Assembly: GCA_028291515.1 (NCBI GenBank)
Contig: JAQGHU010000048.1
Location: forward strand, 1 to 64,000
Direction of reading: 5' to 3'
Length of the DNA: 64,000 nucleotides
From: Schlesneria sp.
GTDB lineage: Bacteria > Planctomycetota > Planctomycetia > Planctomycetales > Planctomycetaceae
This document shows, one piece after another, positions 33,913-42,196 of the stretch; the first letter of the stretch is position 1; each line of letters starts with the position of its first letter. Under the pieces are notes generated by a model. It searched no databases and was not told the origin of the DNA. It saw nothing but the letters and a program-made list of their open reading frames with translations. A program made the translations under genes and the position numbers.

Positions 33913-34159
33913 GGCTGTTAGTCCCGCAGGGTGAATTTGGTGGCGTCATCACTTCCTTACGAAATGGCAGACTTTGTCAGTCCATGGCAGGGTTTTGGGG
34001 GTGTCCGATTTCTTGGTTTGTTGATTCTACGCATCTTCAGCGTTTTGCCACGATCACAGGCGGGGGTTCCATGGCGGAGATTTCATCCATTTGGGTGAGT
34101 CACATGATCACGACACGATGCCAAACGATTCGTTCAACTTCAGTACTCGCACAACAAAA

Positions 34160-34211
34160 AACCGGCCACACGTATTGACTGCAAGCACGCAGTCAAAAGG
34201 TGTGGCCGGTT
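34160..34211. repeat. long nested hairpin
   Basis: The outer arms AACCGGCCACAC (34160-34171) and GTGTGGCCGGTT (34200-34211) pair perfectly. Inner arms TTGACTGC (34175-34182) and GCAGTCAA (34189-34196) enclose a 6-nt loop, with a 3x3 internal loop between the stems. It is too far from any gene end to be an obvious terminator. Confidence 0.75.
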
Positions 34212-34504
34212 GTTACGGTCCACGAAAAAACAGTTTCGGTCGACGCCTAATATCTCATATCTGGTTTGACTCAAGCTAGAGGGCTAATCGAGGATTTCCA
34301 AAAGAATGGTGAAAAGTCACTGACAATTTTTGACACTGGAGGACAACTTTTGACAATTTAGGACAGAAACAGGGGGTTTTCGGCAAATTCCCTCATTTTT
34401 TCGCCCTGTTTTGTCATGCTCCAAAACCTGAGAGGACGGTCGATTTTGGACTCAGGTAACGCTGGAGAGGCCCGGGGCGTATTCGACTTGGCGCGTACGA
34501 TGTG

Positions 34505-34548
34505 GTCTTCCTGCCGGGCTTCAGCCGTCTGAAGCCCGGCAGGAAGAC
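34505..34548. repeat. palindromic repeat, GCCGGGCT family, copy 1
   Basis: Perfect 20-bp arms (34505-34524 and 34529-34548) around CCGT. The right arm shares CTGAAGCCCGGCAGGAA with the element at 53557-53573, so it is a dispersed repeat. Confidence 0.8.
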
Positions 34549-34783
34549 GGGCCGTTCGTTCCATCCTATTCTCACGAAATTATCTCGTCATCATCGACGT
34601 GAAGAGACAGGCGACCCAGAACTGCCGCCATTGGCACCAAAATTGGAGTCGATGTGCGAACAGATTCGATCAACTCTCGCCCAAGTTCTTGGCGACCTTG
34701 GCTACAATGAAGACGAGCGACCAACGGGAGCGGTGATTCGATTCCGAGCGGTCGCTCGAACCGGGTCAAGGGCTTCGCCCTTG

Positions 34784-35395
34784 TTAGGCTTTCAGGTAGC
34801 CGTTCTTTTCGAGGTAGGCTACGACTTCGTTGGCCAGTTCTTCGATTCCCTTGTTGTTGGAATCGAGGACGAGTTCCGGCTTTTCCGGGGCTTCGTACGG
34901 AGCGGAGATGCCGGTGAAGTTGGGCAGGTTTTCAGCTCGGGCCTTCTTGTAGAGGCCCTTGGGATCGCGCTTTTCGCAGGTTTCCAGTGACGCATCGACG
35001 TAGATTTCGATGAATTCGCCGGCCGGCAGGAGTTCGCGGACCAATGCACGATCTGCGCGGTAGGGGGAGATAAAGGCGGCCAAAGTGATGTTGCCCGCCG
35101 CCGCGAACAGCTTGGCCACCTCGCCAACTCGGCGGACGTTTTCGGTCCGGTCTTCTGGCGTGAAGCCGAGGTTCTTATTCAGGCCCAGGCGGATATTGTC
35201 GCCGTCCAGCAGAAAGCTGTGCTTGCCCGCCTGATACAGCTTGAGTTCGACGGCATTTGCGATCGTACTTTTGCCGCATCCAGATAATCCAGTGAACCAC
35301 AGGACGGCCCCCTTGTGTCCCTTCAATTTGAAGCGATCGTCTTTTGACACTTGATGGGTGTGCCAAGTGACGTTGGTGGCCTTCTGCTCGGTCAT
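34784..35395 (-). CDS. cysC: adenylyl-sulfate kinase
   Basis: Phosphorylates APS to PAPS for sulfation or assimilatory reduction. The 203-aa product has the P-loop GLSGCGKST (36-44), [20 protein letters not shown], the lid [13 protein letters not shown] and [20 protein letters not shown], complete for a stand-alone kinase. ATG 35395 is chosen over the frame start 35449 because the N-terminal block [11 protein letters not shown] is family-typical. No cysND is adjacent, so this may serve a sulfotransferase or polysaccharide pathway. Confidence 0.96.
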   Translation of the reverse strand: MTEQKATNVTWHTHQVSKDDRFKLKGHKGAVLWFTGLSGCGKSTIANAVELKLYQAGKHSFLLDGDNIRLGLNKNLGFTPEDRTENVRRVGEVAKLFAAAGNITLAAFISPYRADRALVRELLPAGEFIEIYVDASLETCEKRDPKGLYKKARAENLPNFTGISAPYEAPEKPELVLDSNNKGIEELANEVVAYLEKNGYLKA

Positions 35396-35619
35396 GAACC
35401 AGAAACTCCTTCGGTCTCGCCAAGAACTTCCGCAAATTCGATCTAACACGCAGGATCAGATGGGTTGAAGTGTAGAAAGCAGGCAGGGTTGTGGAAAGCC
35501 AAGAGGATTTCGGAGTGAAACACGGCTGATTTCAGGCCAGCGCAATGGCGATGCCCCTGCCGCGTGAATATACTTCCAGTCTAGTAAGTTTACCGCCCAA
35601 GTATGGGCTGAGAGAGATC

Positions 35620-36684
35620 ATGGCAGCGAATCCGTCGATGCAACCCCTGCAAGATGTTCATGTTCGAGAGACCGTTGCACTGGTTTCGCCTCGCTACTTG
35701 AAGCAAGAAGAGAACGTCACCGATTCCGCCGTGCGGACGGTTATTGATTCCCGCGAAGCGATCAAGCGGATTATCACCGGCGAAGAATCGCGATTGATCG
35801 TCGTGGTCGGCCCCTGCTCAATTCATGATCATGTCGCCGCGTTGGACTACGCCCGCAAGCTGAAGGAACTGTCGGACAAAGTTCGCGACCATTTCCTGCT
35901 CGTGATGCGAGTTTATTTCGAGAAGCCGCGGACGACCGTCGGCTGGAAGGGTCTGATCAACGATCCTCATTTGAACGATACGTTCGATATCGGGACCGGC
36001 CTCCGGATCGCGCGTCGCGTGCTTTTGGAAGTCGCCGATATGGGGCTGCCGACCGCGACGGAGATGCTCGAACCGATTACGCCACAATACATTGCGGACT
36101 TGGTGTCGCTGGCGGCGATTGGGGCCCGGACGACCGAATCGCCGACGCATCGCCAGATGGCGAGTGGCCTGTCGATGCCGGTTGGGTTCAAGAACGGAAC
36201 TGATGGCAGTTTGCAGGTGGCACTCGACGCGATGCTGGCATCGCGATCGGCTCATAGTTTCCTGGGGATCGATAACGAAGGTCAGACCTGCATCGTCAAC
36301 ACCAAGGGGAATCCTTGGGGCTTCCTGATTCTGCGTGGCGGTCGATCGGGCCCGAATTATGATTCTGCCAGCCTGACCGAAGCAGTGGATTTATTGAGCA
36401 AAGCGAAGCTGCCCCCGCGACTGATGGTCGATTGCAGTCATGCGAATTCGAACAAGGATTATCGCCTGCAGAATGTAGCGTGGAGCGACTGTATTGCTCA
36501 GCGCGTGGCGGGGAATCGCAACCTGGTCGGCATGATGCTGGAAAGCAATGTGAACCCAGGTAATCAGCCGTTGCCGTCCAACTTATCGGAGCTGCGCTAC
36601 GGCGTGTCGATCACCGATGGGTGTATCGGCTGGGAAGAGACCGAGCGACTGATTCTGACGGCTCATGAGCAGTTGAGTCAGTAA
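35620..36684 (+). CDS. aroG: 3-deoxy-7-phosphoheptulonate (DAHP) synthase, class I
   Basis: First step of aromatic amino acid synthesis: phosphoenolpyruvate plus erythrose 4-phosphate. The 354-aa product matches the E. coli AroF/G/H type: VVVGPCSIHDHVAALDYARK, MRVYFEKPRTTVGWKGLIND, GAIGARTTESPTHRQMASGL, ILRGGRSGPNY, DCSHANSNKD and SITDGCIGWEETE. The frame continues upstream to 35545, but ATG 35620 gives the usual N-terminus. Which amino acid inhibits it cannot be read from this sequence. Confidence 0.96.
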   Translation: MAANPSMQPLQDVHVRETVALVSPRYLKQEENVTDSAVRTVIDSREAIKRIITGEESRLIVVVGPCSIHDHVAALDYARKLKELSDKVRDHFLLVMRVYFEKPRTTVGWKGLINDPHLNDTFDIGTGLRIARRVLLEVADMGLPTATEMLEPITPQYIADLVSLAAIGARTTESPTHRQMASGLSMPVGFKNGTDGSLQVALDAMLASRSAHSFLGIDNEGQTCIVNTKGNPWGFLILRGGRSGPNYDSASLTEAVDLLSKAKLPPRLMVDCSHANSNKDYRLQNVAWSDCIAQRVAGNRNLVGMMLESNVNPGNQPLPSNLSELRYGVSITDGCIGWEETERLILTAHEQLSQ

Positions 36685-36741
36685 TCGCGGCACAGAACCG
36701 GGACGGCAGCCGTGAAAAGTTATGCTGAAGCATAACCTACA

Positions 36742-37233
36742 TTACTTGGCGATGAAGGCGAAGTAGTAGAAGATCAGGCCTGTGACGGAAGTCATCACGA
36801 TGTCGATCGTCGAAAGCCAGCCGAGTCGCTTGTGCAGATTGCTGTGCGCGCAAGGCTGAGGCGGATTGGGCATTCGTCGCAGCGCTAGCGTGATCGTGGT
36901 GATCCACAGAAGTGGCGTGGAGATCGCGAAGATCAGGTGGATTCGCAGGATCGTTCGCACGAAGCTGAGTTGATCGGAGGTAAGCGGGGTGGCTCGCTTG
37001 GCGACGACGTTCTGCCAGCCCTTCTGGACGAATTGCAGATCGTATTCGAACAGAGCGACCGCCACCAGCAAGACGATGCCGAGCAATAGTTGCAGGTTAC
37101 GATGCAACTTGTACTGATGTCGAATCTTGACGGCGTACAAGCTGTAAATCAGGACCGGGACGATCAGCACCAGGGCCACGACCACGAAGTCGAGCATAAA
37201 TGAGGTGCGGTAGCCGAGAAAACCATCCTTCAT
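36742..37233 (-). CDS. DUF420-family membrane protein
   Basis: A 163-aa integral membrane protein with four predicted helices (FMLDFVVVALVLIVPVLIYS, LQLLLGIVLLVAVALFEYDL, IHLIFAISTPLLWITTITLA, VMTSVTGLIFYYFAF). Conserved His residues (YKLHRNLQ, RIHLIF, NLHKRLG) suggest heme or metal binding as in CtaG/COX-assembly relatives. The DUF420 family often sits near cytochrome oxidase genes, which are not here. Function unproven. Confidence 0.82.
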   Translation of the reverse strand: MKDGFLGYRTSFMLDFVVVALVLIVPVLIYSLYAVKIRHQYKLHRNLQLLLGIVLLVAVALFEYDLQFVQKGWQNVVAKRATPLTSDQLSFVRTILRIHLIFAISTPLLWITTITLALRRMPNPPQPCAHSNLHKRLGWLSTIDIVMTSVTGLIFYYFAFIAK

Positions 37234-37407
37234 GGACTGTTGCTTCTTGTCACAGAGATTTGATCAACGGTTGCAGATGCCAGAGAACTACGGCCCAATA
37301 GAGGCGGCGAGGGCCATCCGGTCGCGCACATCCTAGACTCGACAAGGCTTGCCGCACAGCGGAACCCTGATTTTCGTCATCGACGCGAACTGAACGAGGA
37401 TTCGAAC

Positions 37408-38514
37408 GTGACACAACTTGCATGCATTCGACTGTTCGCCGCGATCTGCATTGGTGTCCTGTCGACGAACGCTTGCGTCTCTTTCGCAGCGGATATCGTG
37501 ACGGTCGCCGGGACCGGCAAGGACGAGTATGCCGGCGATGGCGGGGTGGGACTCGCTGCAGGATTGGGCCAGCCGTTTGGACTCGAGATTGGTCCTGATG
37601 GGGCGTTGTACTTTTGTGAATATTCCAACCATGTGATTCGTCGGATGGACTTGAAGGTCAATACGATATCGACTGTGGCCGGGACGGGTCGGAAAGCGGG
37701 CTATGCCGGTGACGGTGGCCCAGCAACTTCGGCGCAGATGAATTTGCCTCATGAACTTCGATTCGATGAGCAGGGGAACTATTTCATTGCGGACATGTCC
37801 AATCACGCGATTCGACGAGTCGATGCGAAGACGGGTGTCATCACGACCGTGGCGGGGACGGGAAAAGTTGGTTTCAGCGGCGATGGTGGCCCGGCGACTC
37901 GGGCGATGCTGGGGCAACCCCATTCGGTCGTGCTGGATCGCGAGCACGGACTCTTGATTTGCGATATCAAGAATCATCGCATTCGCCGCGTGGATCTGAG
38001 TACGGGGATGATTTCGACTTTTGCGGGGACCGGAGAGAAGAAGGCCACACCGGACGGCAGCCCGATCGTGGGGACTGCATTGAATGGTCCCCGGACCTTG
38101 GCTGTCGAACCCAATGGCAACCTGATTGTGGTGCTGCGAGAAGGGAATGCCGTCTATCGAGCCAACTTGAAAACGAAATCGCTGCAGCATCTGGCCGGAA
38201 CCGGCAAGCAGGGTTATGCGGGAGACGGTGGCGATGCCAAAGTCGCTTTGTTCGCGGGGCCGAAGGGTGCCGCAGTCGACAAGCAGGGGAATATTCTGCT
38301 AGTCGACACCGAGAATCACTGCATTCGAGTCATTCGCCAAGATGGCCGCGTCGACACATTGATTGGTGACGGCAAAGCGGGGGACGGTCCTGATGGTAAC
38401 CCCAAGAGATGCCGGTTGAATCGACCGCATGGCGTCTTCATTGATGCTGAAGGCGCGGTTTACATCGGCGACAGTAGCAACAACAAGATTCGCAAACTGT
38501 CGGCTGGTTGGTGA
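37408..38514 (+). CDS. secreted NHL-repeat beta-propeller protein
   Basis: A 368-aa exported protein with a GTG start, a signal peptide (ending CVSFA) and about six NHL repeats. They recur as TVAGTG(K/R)xxYAGDGG, then SNHxIRR(M/V)D at intervals of about 55 residues (e.g. YSNHVIRRMDLK, MSNHAIRRVDAK, KNHRIRRVDLS, NHCIRVIRQDG). NHL propellers bind proteins, glycans or RNA; no enzymatic site is evident. The last repeat ends SSNNKIRKLSAGW. It converges on the histidine kinase gene with a 42-nt gap. Confidence 0.92.
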   Translation: MTQLACIRLFAAICIGVLSTNACVSFAADIVTVAGTGKDEYAGDGGVGLAAGLGQPFGLEIGPDGALYFCEYSNHVIRRMDLKVNTISTVAGTGRKAGYAGDGGPATSAQMNLPHELRFDEQGNYFIADMSNHAIRRVDAKTGVITTVAGTGKVGFSGDGGPATRAMLGQPHSVVLDREHGLLICDIKNHRIRRVDLSTGMISTFAGTGEKKATPDGSPIVGTALNGPRTLAVEPNGNLIVVLREGNAVYRANLKTKSLQHLAGTGKQGYAGDGGDAKVALFAGPKGAAVDKQGNILLVDTENHCIRVIRQDGRVDTLIGDGKAGDGPDGNPKRCRLNRPHGVFIDAEGAVYIGDSSNNKIRKLSAGW

Positions 38515-38556
38515 TTCTGGTCGTCCACGAGCGGAGTTGGCCAACGTCGGCTTGCA

Positions 38557-41500
38557 TCACTTGGGAAGGTGCTTGTCGCAGAAGTCGATCAGCGGCTCAC
38601 GTAGCCCCAGCACTTGTTGTTGCAGCGTGACGAAGACCTGCTTGGCTGTCGCGAAGTTGTTTTCGCGGCCGGCTTTTTCGAGATCGCGCGCCAGTGTCGC
38701 CACCGAAGACGCCCCGAGTGCCAGCAATTCACCTTTGAGGGAGTGGGCGACTCGTTCGAGATCTTTGGTGCGGAGTTCGAACAGTGATGTTTCGATGGAA
38801 TGCAACGTGTCGGGGAGTGCTTCGAGGAAGACGCTGATCACATCCGCCAGCAGTTCATGGTCGCCATCGATTCCAGACAACGCCTGTTCCCAATCGATTT
38901 TCGAGACGACCGGTTGTGGTTCTTGCGAGGAGGCTGCGGCGCGACATTCTGAAGTGCCGCCACAAAAGATTGAGGCGAGTTTGTCGGCGATCTGGCGGGC
39001 TCGGATGGGCTTGGAGAGATACTCGTCCATGCCCGATTCCAAGCAACGATCGCGATCACCCGACATCGCATGAGCAGTCATGGCAACGATGGGGATGTGG
39101 CCTCCAGAATGTTTTTCCAGCTCTCGGATGGCATTGGTAGCCTCGAACCCGTCCATTTCGGGCATCTGCACATCCATCAGGATGACATCGAACGAATCGG
39201 CCGTCCACGCCTTGACGGCTTCGCGACCGTTGGTGGCGATCGTCACTTGATGGCCCTGGCGAGTGAGCACCCCGACTGCCAGTTTCTGATTGGCCAGATT
39301 GTCTTCGGCCAGCAGAATCTTGAGCGGACGAACCTGAGCGTTCGTGTGAGCAGGTTCGGTTTCGTGAGTCGCCGCATGTATCACATCGACACCCAGCGTC
39401 GTCACGATGGCGTCGAAGACTTCGGACTGTTTGAGCGGCTTCATCAAGCGAGCGGCGATTCGCAACTGATCCCGTCGTTCGCCGTCCCCTTCACGCCCGC
39501 CGGATGTGAGCATGATGATGAGCAGTGAATCCAGTCGTGGATCTTCGCGGATCCATCTTGCCAGTTGAAAACCGTCTGCTTCGGGCATGTTCACGTCGGA
39601 TAGCAGTAACCGGATCGGCTGACCGCAGGCCTGGGCTTCGTTCAGTTGTTGAAGTGCTTCGCGCGCACTGGAAGCGACGACCGGGCGCATGCCCCAGTTC
39701 AGCACCATCTCTTTCAAGATTCGTCGATTGGTCGAGTTGTCGTCCACGATCAGCACGGATAGATCGGCAACCAAGTCCGTTTGTTGTCTCACGTATTGCA
39801 ACGATTCGTCGGCCAAGCCAAATTTCGCGGTGAAGTGGAACGTGCTCCCCTCGCCCAGTTCGCTTTCGACCCAGATGCGGCCTCCCATCAGGTCGACCAG
39901 GCGGGAACTGATGGCCAATCCCAGGCCGGTGCCGCCGTAGGTTCGCGTGGTCGAACTGTCGACCTGCTGGAACTCTTCGAAGATGCTTTCCAATTTGTCG
40001 GCGGGAATTCCGATCCCGGTATCGGTCACTGAGAAATGCAAGACAGTGCTCACGTCATCGCGTGAATCGCAACTGACGGTCAGAACTACTTCGCCTTCTG
40101 GAGTGAATTTGATGGCGTTGCCGACCAGATTGACGACGATCTGGCGAAGTCGGGCGTAGTCTCCTTCGAGCATCTGCGGAACATCGCGACCGACTTCGAA
40201 GGCCAGTTCCAGCTTGGCTCGGGCGGCCCGGACCGCCAGCGATTTCATGGTGTCGCCGAGCGTTTCGCGCACATCAAAGGGGGCTCGATCCAATTCGAAT
40301 TTGCCCGCTTCAATCTTTGAGAAGTCCAGCACGTCGTTGATCAAAGTTAAAAGCGATTCGCCGGACTCCTGGACAATCGACAGATATTCGCGTTGATTGG
40401 GAGTCAGTTGGGTATCCAGCAGCAGCTCGGTCATGCCAATCACGGCATTCATCGGGGTGCGGATTTCGTGGCTCATGTTGGCCAGGAAATCGCTTTTGGC
40501 TTTGCTGGCGGCGTCGGCGGCTTCTTTCGCTCGGCGCAGCGCCTGTTCCGCGCGCTTTCGATCCGAGACATCCCAGAACATCCCCTGGATGCCGATGATA
40601 TGCCCTTCGGAGTCGCGGACGGGACATTTCAACGTCTGAATGTAGTACGTCTGCCCATCGGGATGCAGAATCTCTTCGACATCCTCGATCGTCTTGCCAG
40701 CGTGCAGAATCTCAAAGTCATCGCGACGGTACTTGGCGGCGAAGTCATATGGGAATAGATCGAAGTCCGTCTTGCCGGCGAACTGTTCCAGGGGCATTCC
40801 CAGCGTGTCGCAGAACCGCTTGTTGCCAAACACCAGCCGGAAATCGGCATCTTTGCGAAAGACGCTGAGCGGCAGGCTTTCAACCAATGACATGTAGTGC
40901 GCTTCCGAAGCGCGCAGGGCCTGCTTGGCCGTGACACCATCGGTCACATCCCAGAACAGAACTTGAACACCGATCACCTCACCCTTGGCGTTGCGAAGCG
41001 GCGATTTCATGCGGTCGATGATGTGAGTTTCGCCGGCAATGACGGTCTGCTCGATGTCATGCATGGTCACGCCGGTTTCGATGATTCGGCGGTCATCGTC
41101 GAAATACCGCTGTGCGATCTCGGCGGGAAACAAATCGAAGTCTGTCTTGCCGATCACTTCGGCCAGGGTGACTCCGTGCATCTGGCAATAGCCGCGGTTC
41201 GCAAAGGTGCGCCGACCTTCGCAGTCTTTGTGAATCACATTCAGTGGCAAGTCGTCGGCCAGCATTTGGTAGGCCGCGCTGGCTTCTTCAAATTTGAGAT
41301 CGCCGCACGGGATGGAAGTGACTGCTGCCAGACAACAGAGCCCGACCGGCCGGCCCTCGACCGTCATGCGAATCAACTTGGCACTTAGTCGACGCGCCTC
41401 ACCGTCGTTCGCTCGAATTCGGAAGGTCAGCTCTCGCCAATCGTGTTCTGTGGCCTCTAGAGTCACCTGATCGAAGATGCTGCGGTCTTCTTCATTGACC

Positions 41501-41703
41501 CAGTCGCGCAGCAGGCGATGTGATTCCGGGATTTCGGCCAGACGGCGGCCAAAGGCTCGTTCGGCCGCGGGATTGAAGCTTTGAAGGTATCCGTCGACAT
41601 CGGTCGTACAGACAAGATCGGTGGTGGCTGCAAGCAGCTTGACCAGCGATTCATTCCATTGCCCAATCACGTCGAGCGATGGTGCCGTTTTTAATTCACT
41701 CAT
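38557..41703 (-). CDS. hybrid sensor histidine kinase (3 PAS, HisKA, HATPase, 2 REC, HPt)
   Basis: A 1048-aa phosphorelay kinase without membrane helices, so probably a cytoplasmic sensor. Order: PAS domains at about 12-140, 150-270 and 270-390; HisKA with H412 (MSHEIRTPMN); HATPase (NAIKFT, GTGLGLAIS); first receiver with D703 (LLSDVNMPEADG); second receiver with D844 (VILMDVQMPEMDG); HPt with H987 (AHSLKGE). The whole relay His-Asp-His is therefore in one protein, BarA/ArcB-like but with two receivers. The output regulator is not adjacent. The three PAS domains share DFDLFP-type motifs (KTDFDLFPAE, KTDFDLFPYD), pointing to tandem duplication. Confidence 0.95.
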   Translation of the reverse strand: MSELKTAPSLDVIGQWNESLVKLLAATTDLVCTTDVDGYLQSFNPAAERAFGRRLAEIPESHRLLRDWVNEEDRSIFDQVTLEATEHDWRELTFRIRANDGEARRLSAKLIRMTVEGRPVGLCCLAAVTSIPCGDLKFEEASAAYQMLADDLPLNVIHKDCEGRRTFANRGYCQMHGVTLAEVIGKTDFDLFPAEIAQRYFDDDRRIIETGVTMHDIEQTVIAGETHIIDRMKSPLRNAKGEVIGVQVLFWDVTDGVTAKQALRASEAHYMSLVESLPLSVFRKDADFRLVFGNKRFCDTLGMPLEQFAGKTDFDLFPYDFAAKYRRDDFEILHAGKTIEDVEEILHPDGQTYYIQTLKCPVRDSEGHIIGIQGMFWDVSDRKRAEQALRRAKEAADAASKAKSDFLANMSHEIRTPMNAVIGMTELLLDTQLTPNQREYLSIVQESGESLLTLINDVLDFSKIEAGKFELDRAPFDVRETLGDTMKSLAVRAARAKLELAFEVGRDVPQMLEGDYARLRQIVVNLVGNAIKFTPEGEVVLTVSCDSRDDVSTVLHFSVTDTGIGIPADKLESIFEEFQQVDSSTTRTYGGTGLGLAISSRLVDLMGGRIWVESELGEGSTFHFTAKFGLADESLQYVRQQTDLVADLSVLIVDDNSTNRRILKEMVLNWGMRPVVASSAREALQQLNEAQACGQPIRLLLSDVNMPEADGFQLARWIREDPRLDSLLIIMLTSGGREGDGERRDQLRIAARLMKPLKQSEVFDAIVTTLGVDVIHAATHETEPAHTNAQVRPLKILLAEDNLANQKLAVGVLTRQGHQVTIATNGREAVKAWTADSFDVILMDVQMPEMDGFEATNAIRELEKHSGGHIPIVAMTAHAMSGDRDRCLESGMDEYLSKPIRARQIADKLASIFCGGTSECRAAASSQEPQPVVSKIDWEQALSGIDGDHELLADVISVFLEALPDTLHSIETSLFELRTKDLERVAHSLKGELLALGASSVATLARDLEKAGRENNFATAKQVFVTLQQQVLGLREPLIDFCDKHLPK

Positions 41704-42196
41704 AGCGAGCTTTGGCTGGAGGTGCGCGCTGTCACTTGCTCAAGAACATATTATTCGCGACCAGATCGAAAGAGGCCAGCGATCAACGTTTCTTGATCGG
41801 AATCGACAAAGTATTCGCGCCAACTTTGGCGGTTCCGTAGGTTCTGCGACCGTTTTTCGATCTCGATGAGGCGGCGTTCTGGTCAATCTGGAAACGTAAT
41901 CTGACGATTTCGTCAACTCGTTCCTATGGCGAATGACGTGGTTCATTGATCCTTCAATTGGTGAGGCTGCGGCAGTCGAAAATACCGCTTATTTTCAAGG
42001 TATTTTGGTGGCTCCTAAAGGCTCCGTGGGCGTTGTGAGCAGGTGCCATTTCGGGTACCATGAATGACTTGAAGACACGGCTGGCTTCCCTCTCTCGCGT
42101 TGCGACAGAAAGCTTTGCAGGAGAATAGGTTACGGCACCGCAAATCGGCGGGCTTAAAACCGTCTCTGGACGACTTTGCGACTAAGGAGTTTTCGT
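41704..42196. other. divergent intergenic region before gyrA
   Basis: About 490 nt with no convincing frame. It should hold the promoter of the kinase gene (minus) and that of gyrA (plus). The only clear signal is AAGGAG at 42184-42189, which sets the gyrA start. AT-rich stretches (ACCGCTTATTTTCAAGGTAT near 41985) could be promoter elements. Confidence 0.4.

Larger units (their letters stand above)
33913..34783. other. 870-nt intergenic region rich in palindromes
   Basis: No frame here reads like protein. It contains a nested hairpin (34160-34211), a cluster of TTTTGACA-type direct repeats (about 34320-34365), a 20-bp-arm palindrome (34505-34548), an inverted repeat CGAGCGACC/GGTCGCTCG (34714-34722, 34750-34758), and a small stem directly after the cysC stop (34767-34783). 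It looks like a landing zone for repeats between two minus-strand units. Confidence 0.6.

Noticed and set aside
34320-34365. Cluster of TTTTGACA-like direct repeats
   Set aside because: Repeats are short and irregularly spaced; not enough for an origin (DnaA boxes are absent) or a CRISPR.
34502-34990. 162-aa plus-strand frame over the palindromes and cysC
   Set aside because: It runs antisense to cysC for half its length and starts inside a palindrome; the cysC frame is the real one.
42176-42196. Upstream TTG start for gyrA
   Set aside because: The AAGGAG ribosome site lies between it and TTG 42197, so the upstream start would not use it.
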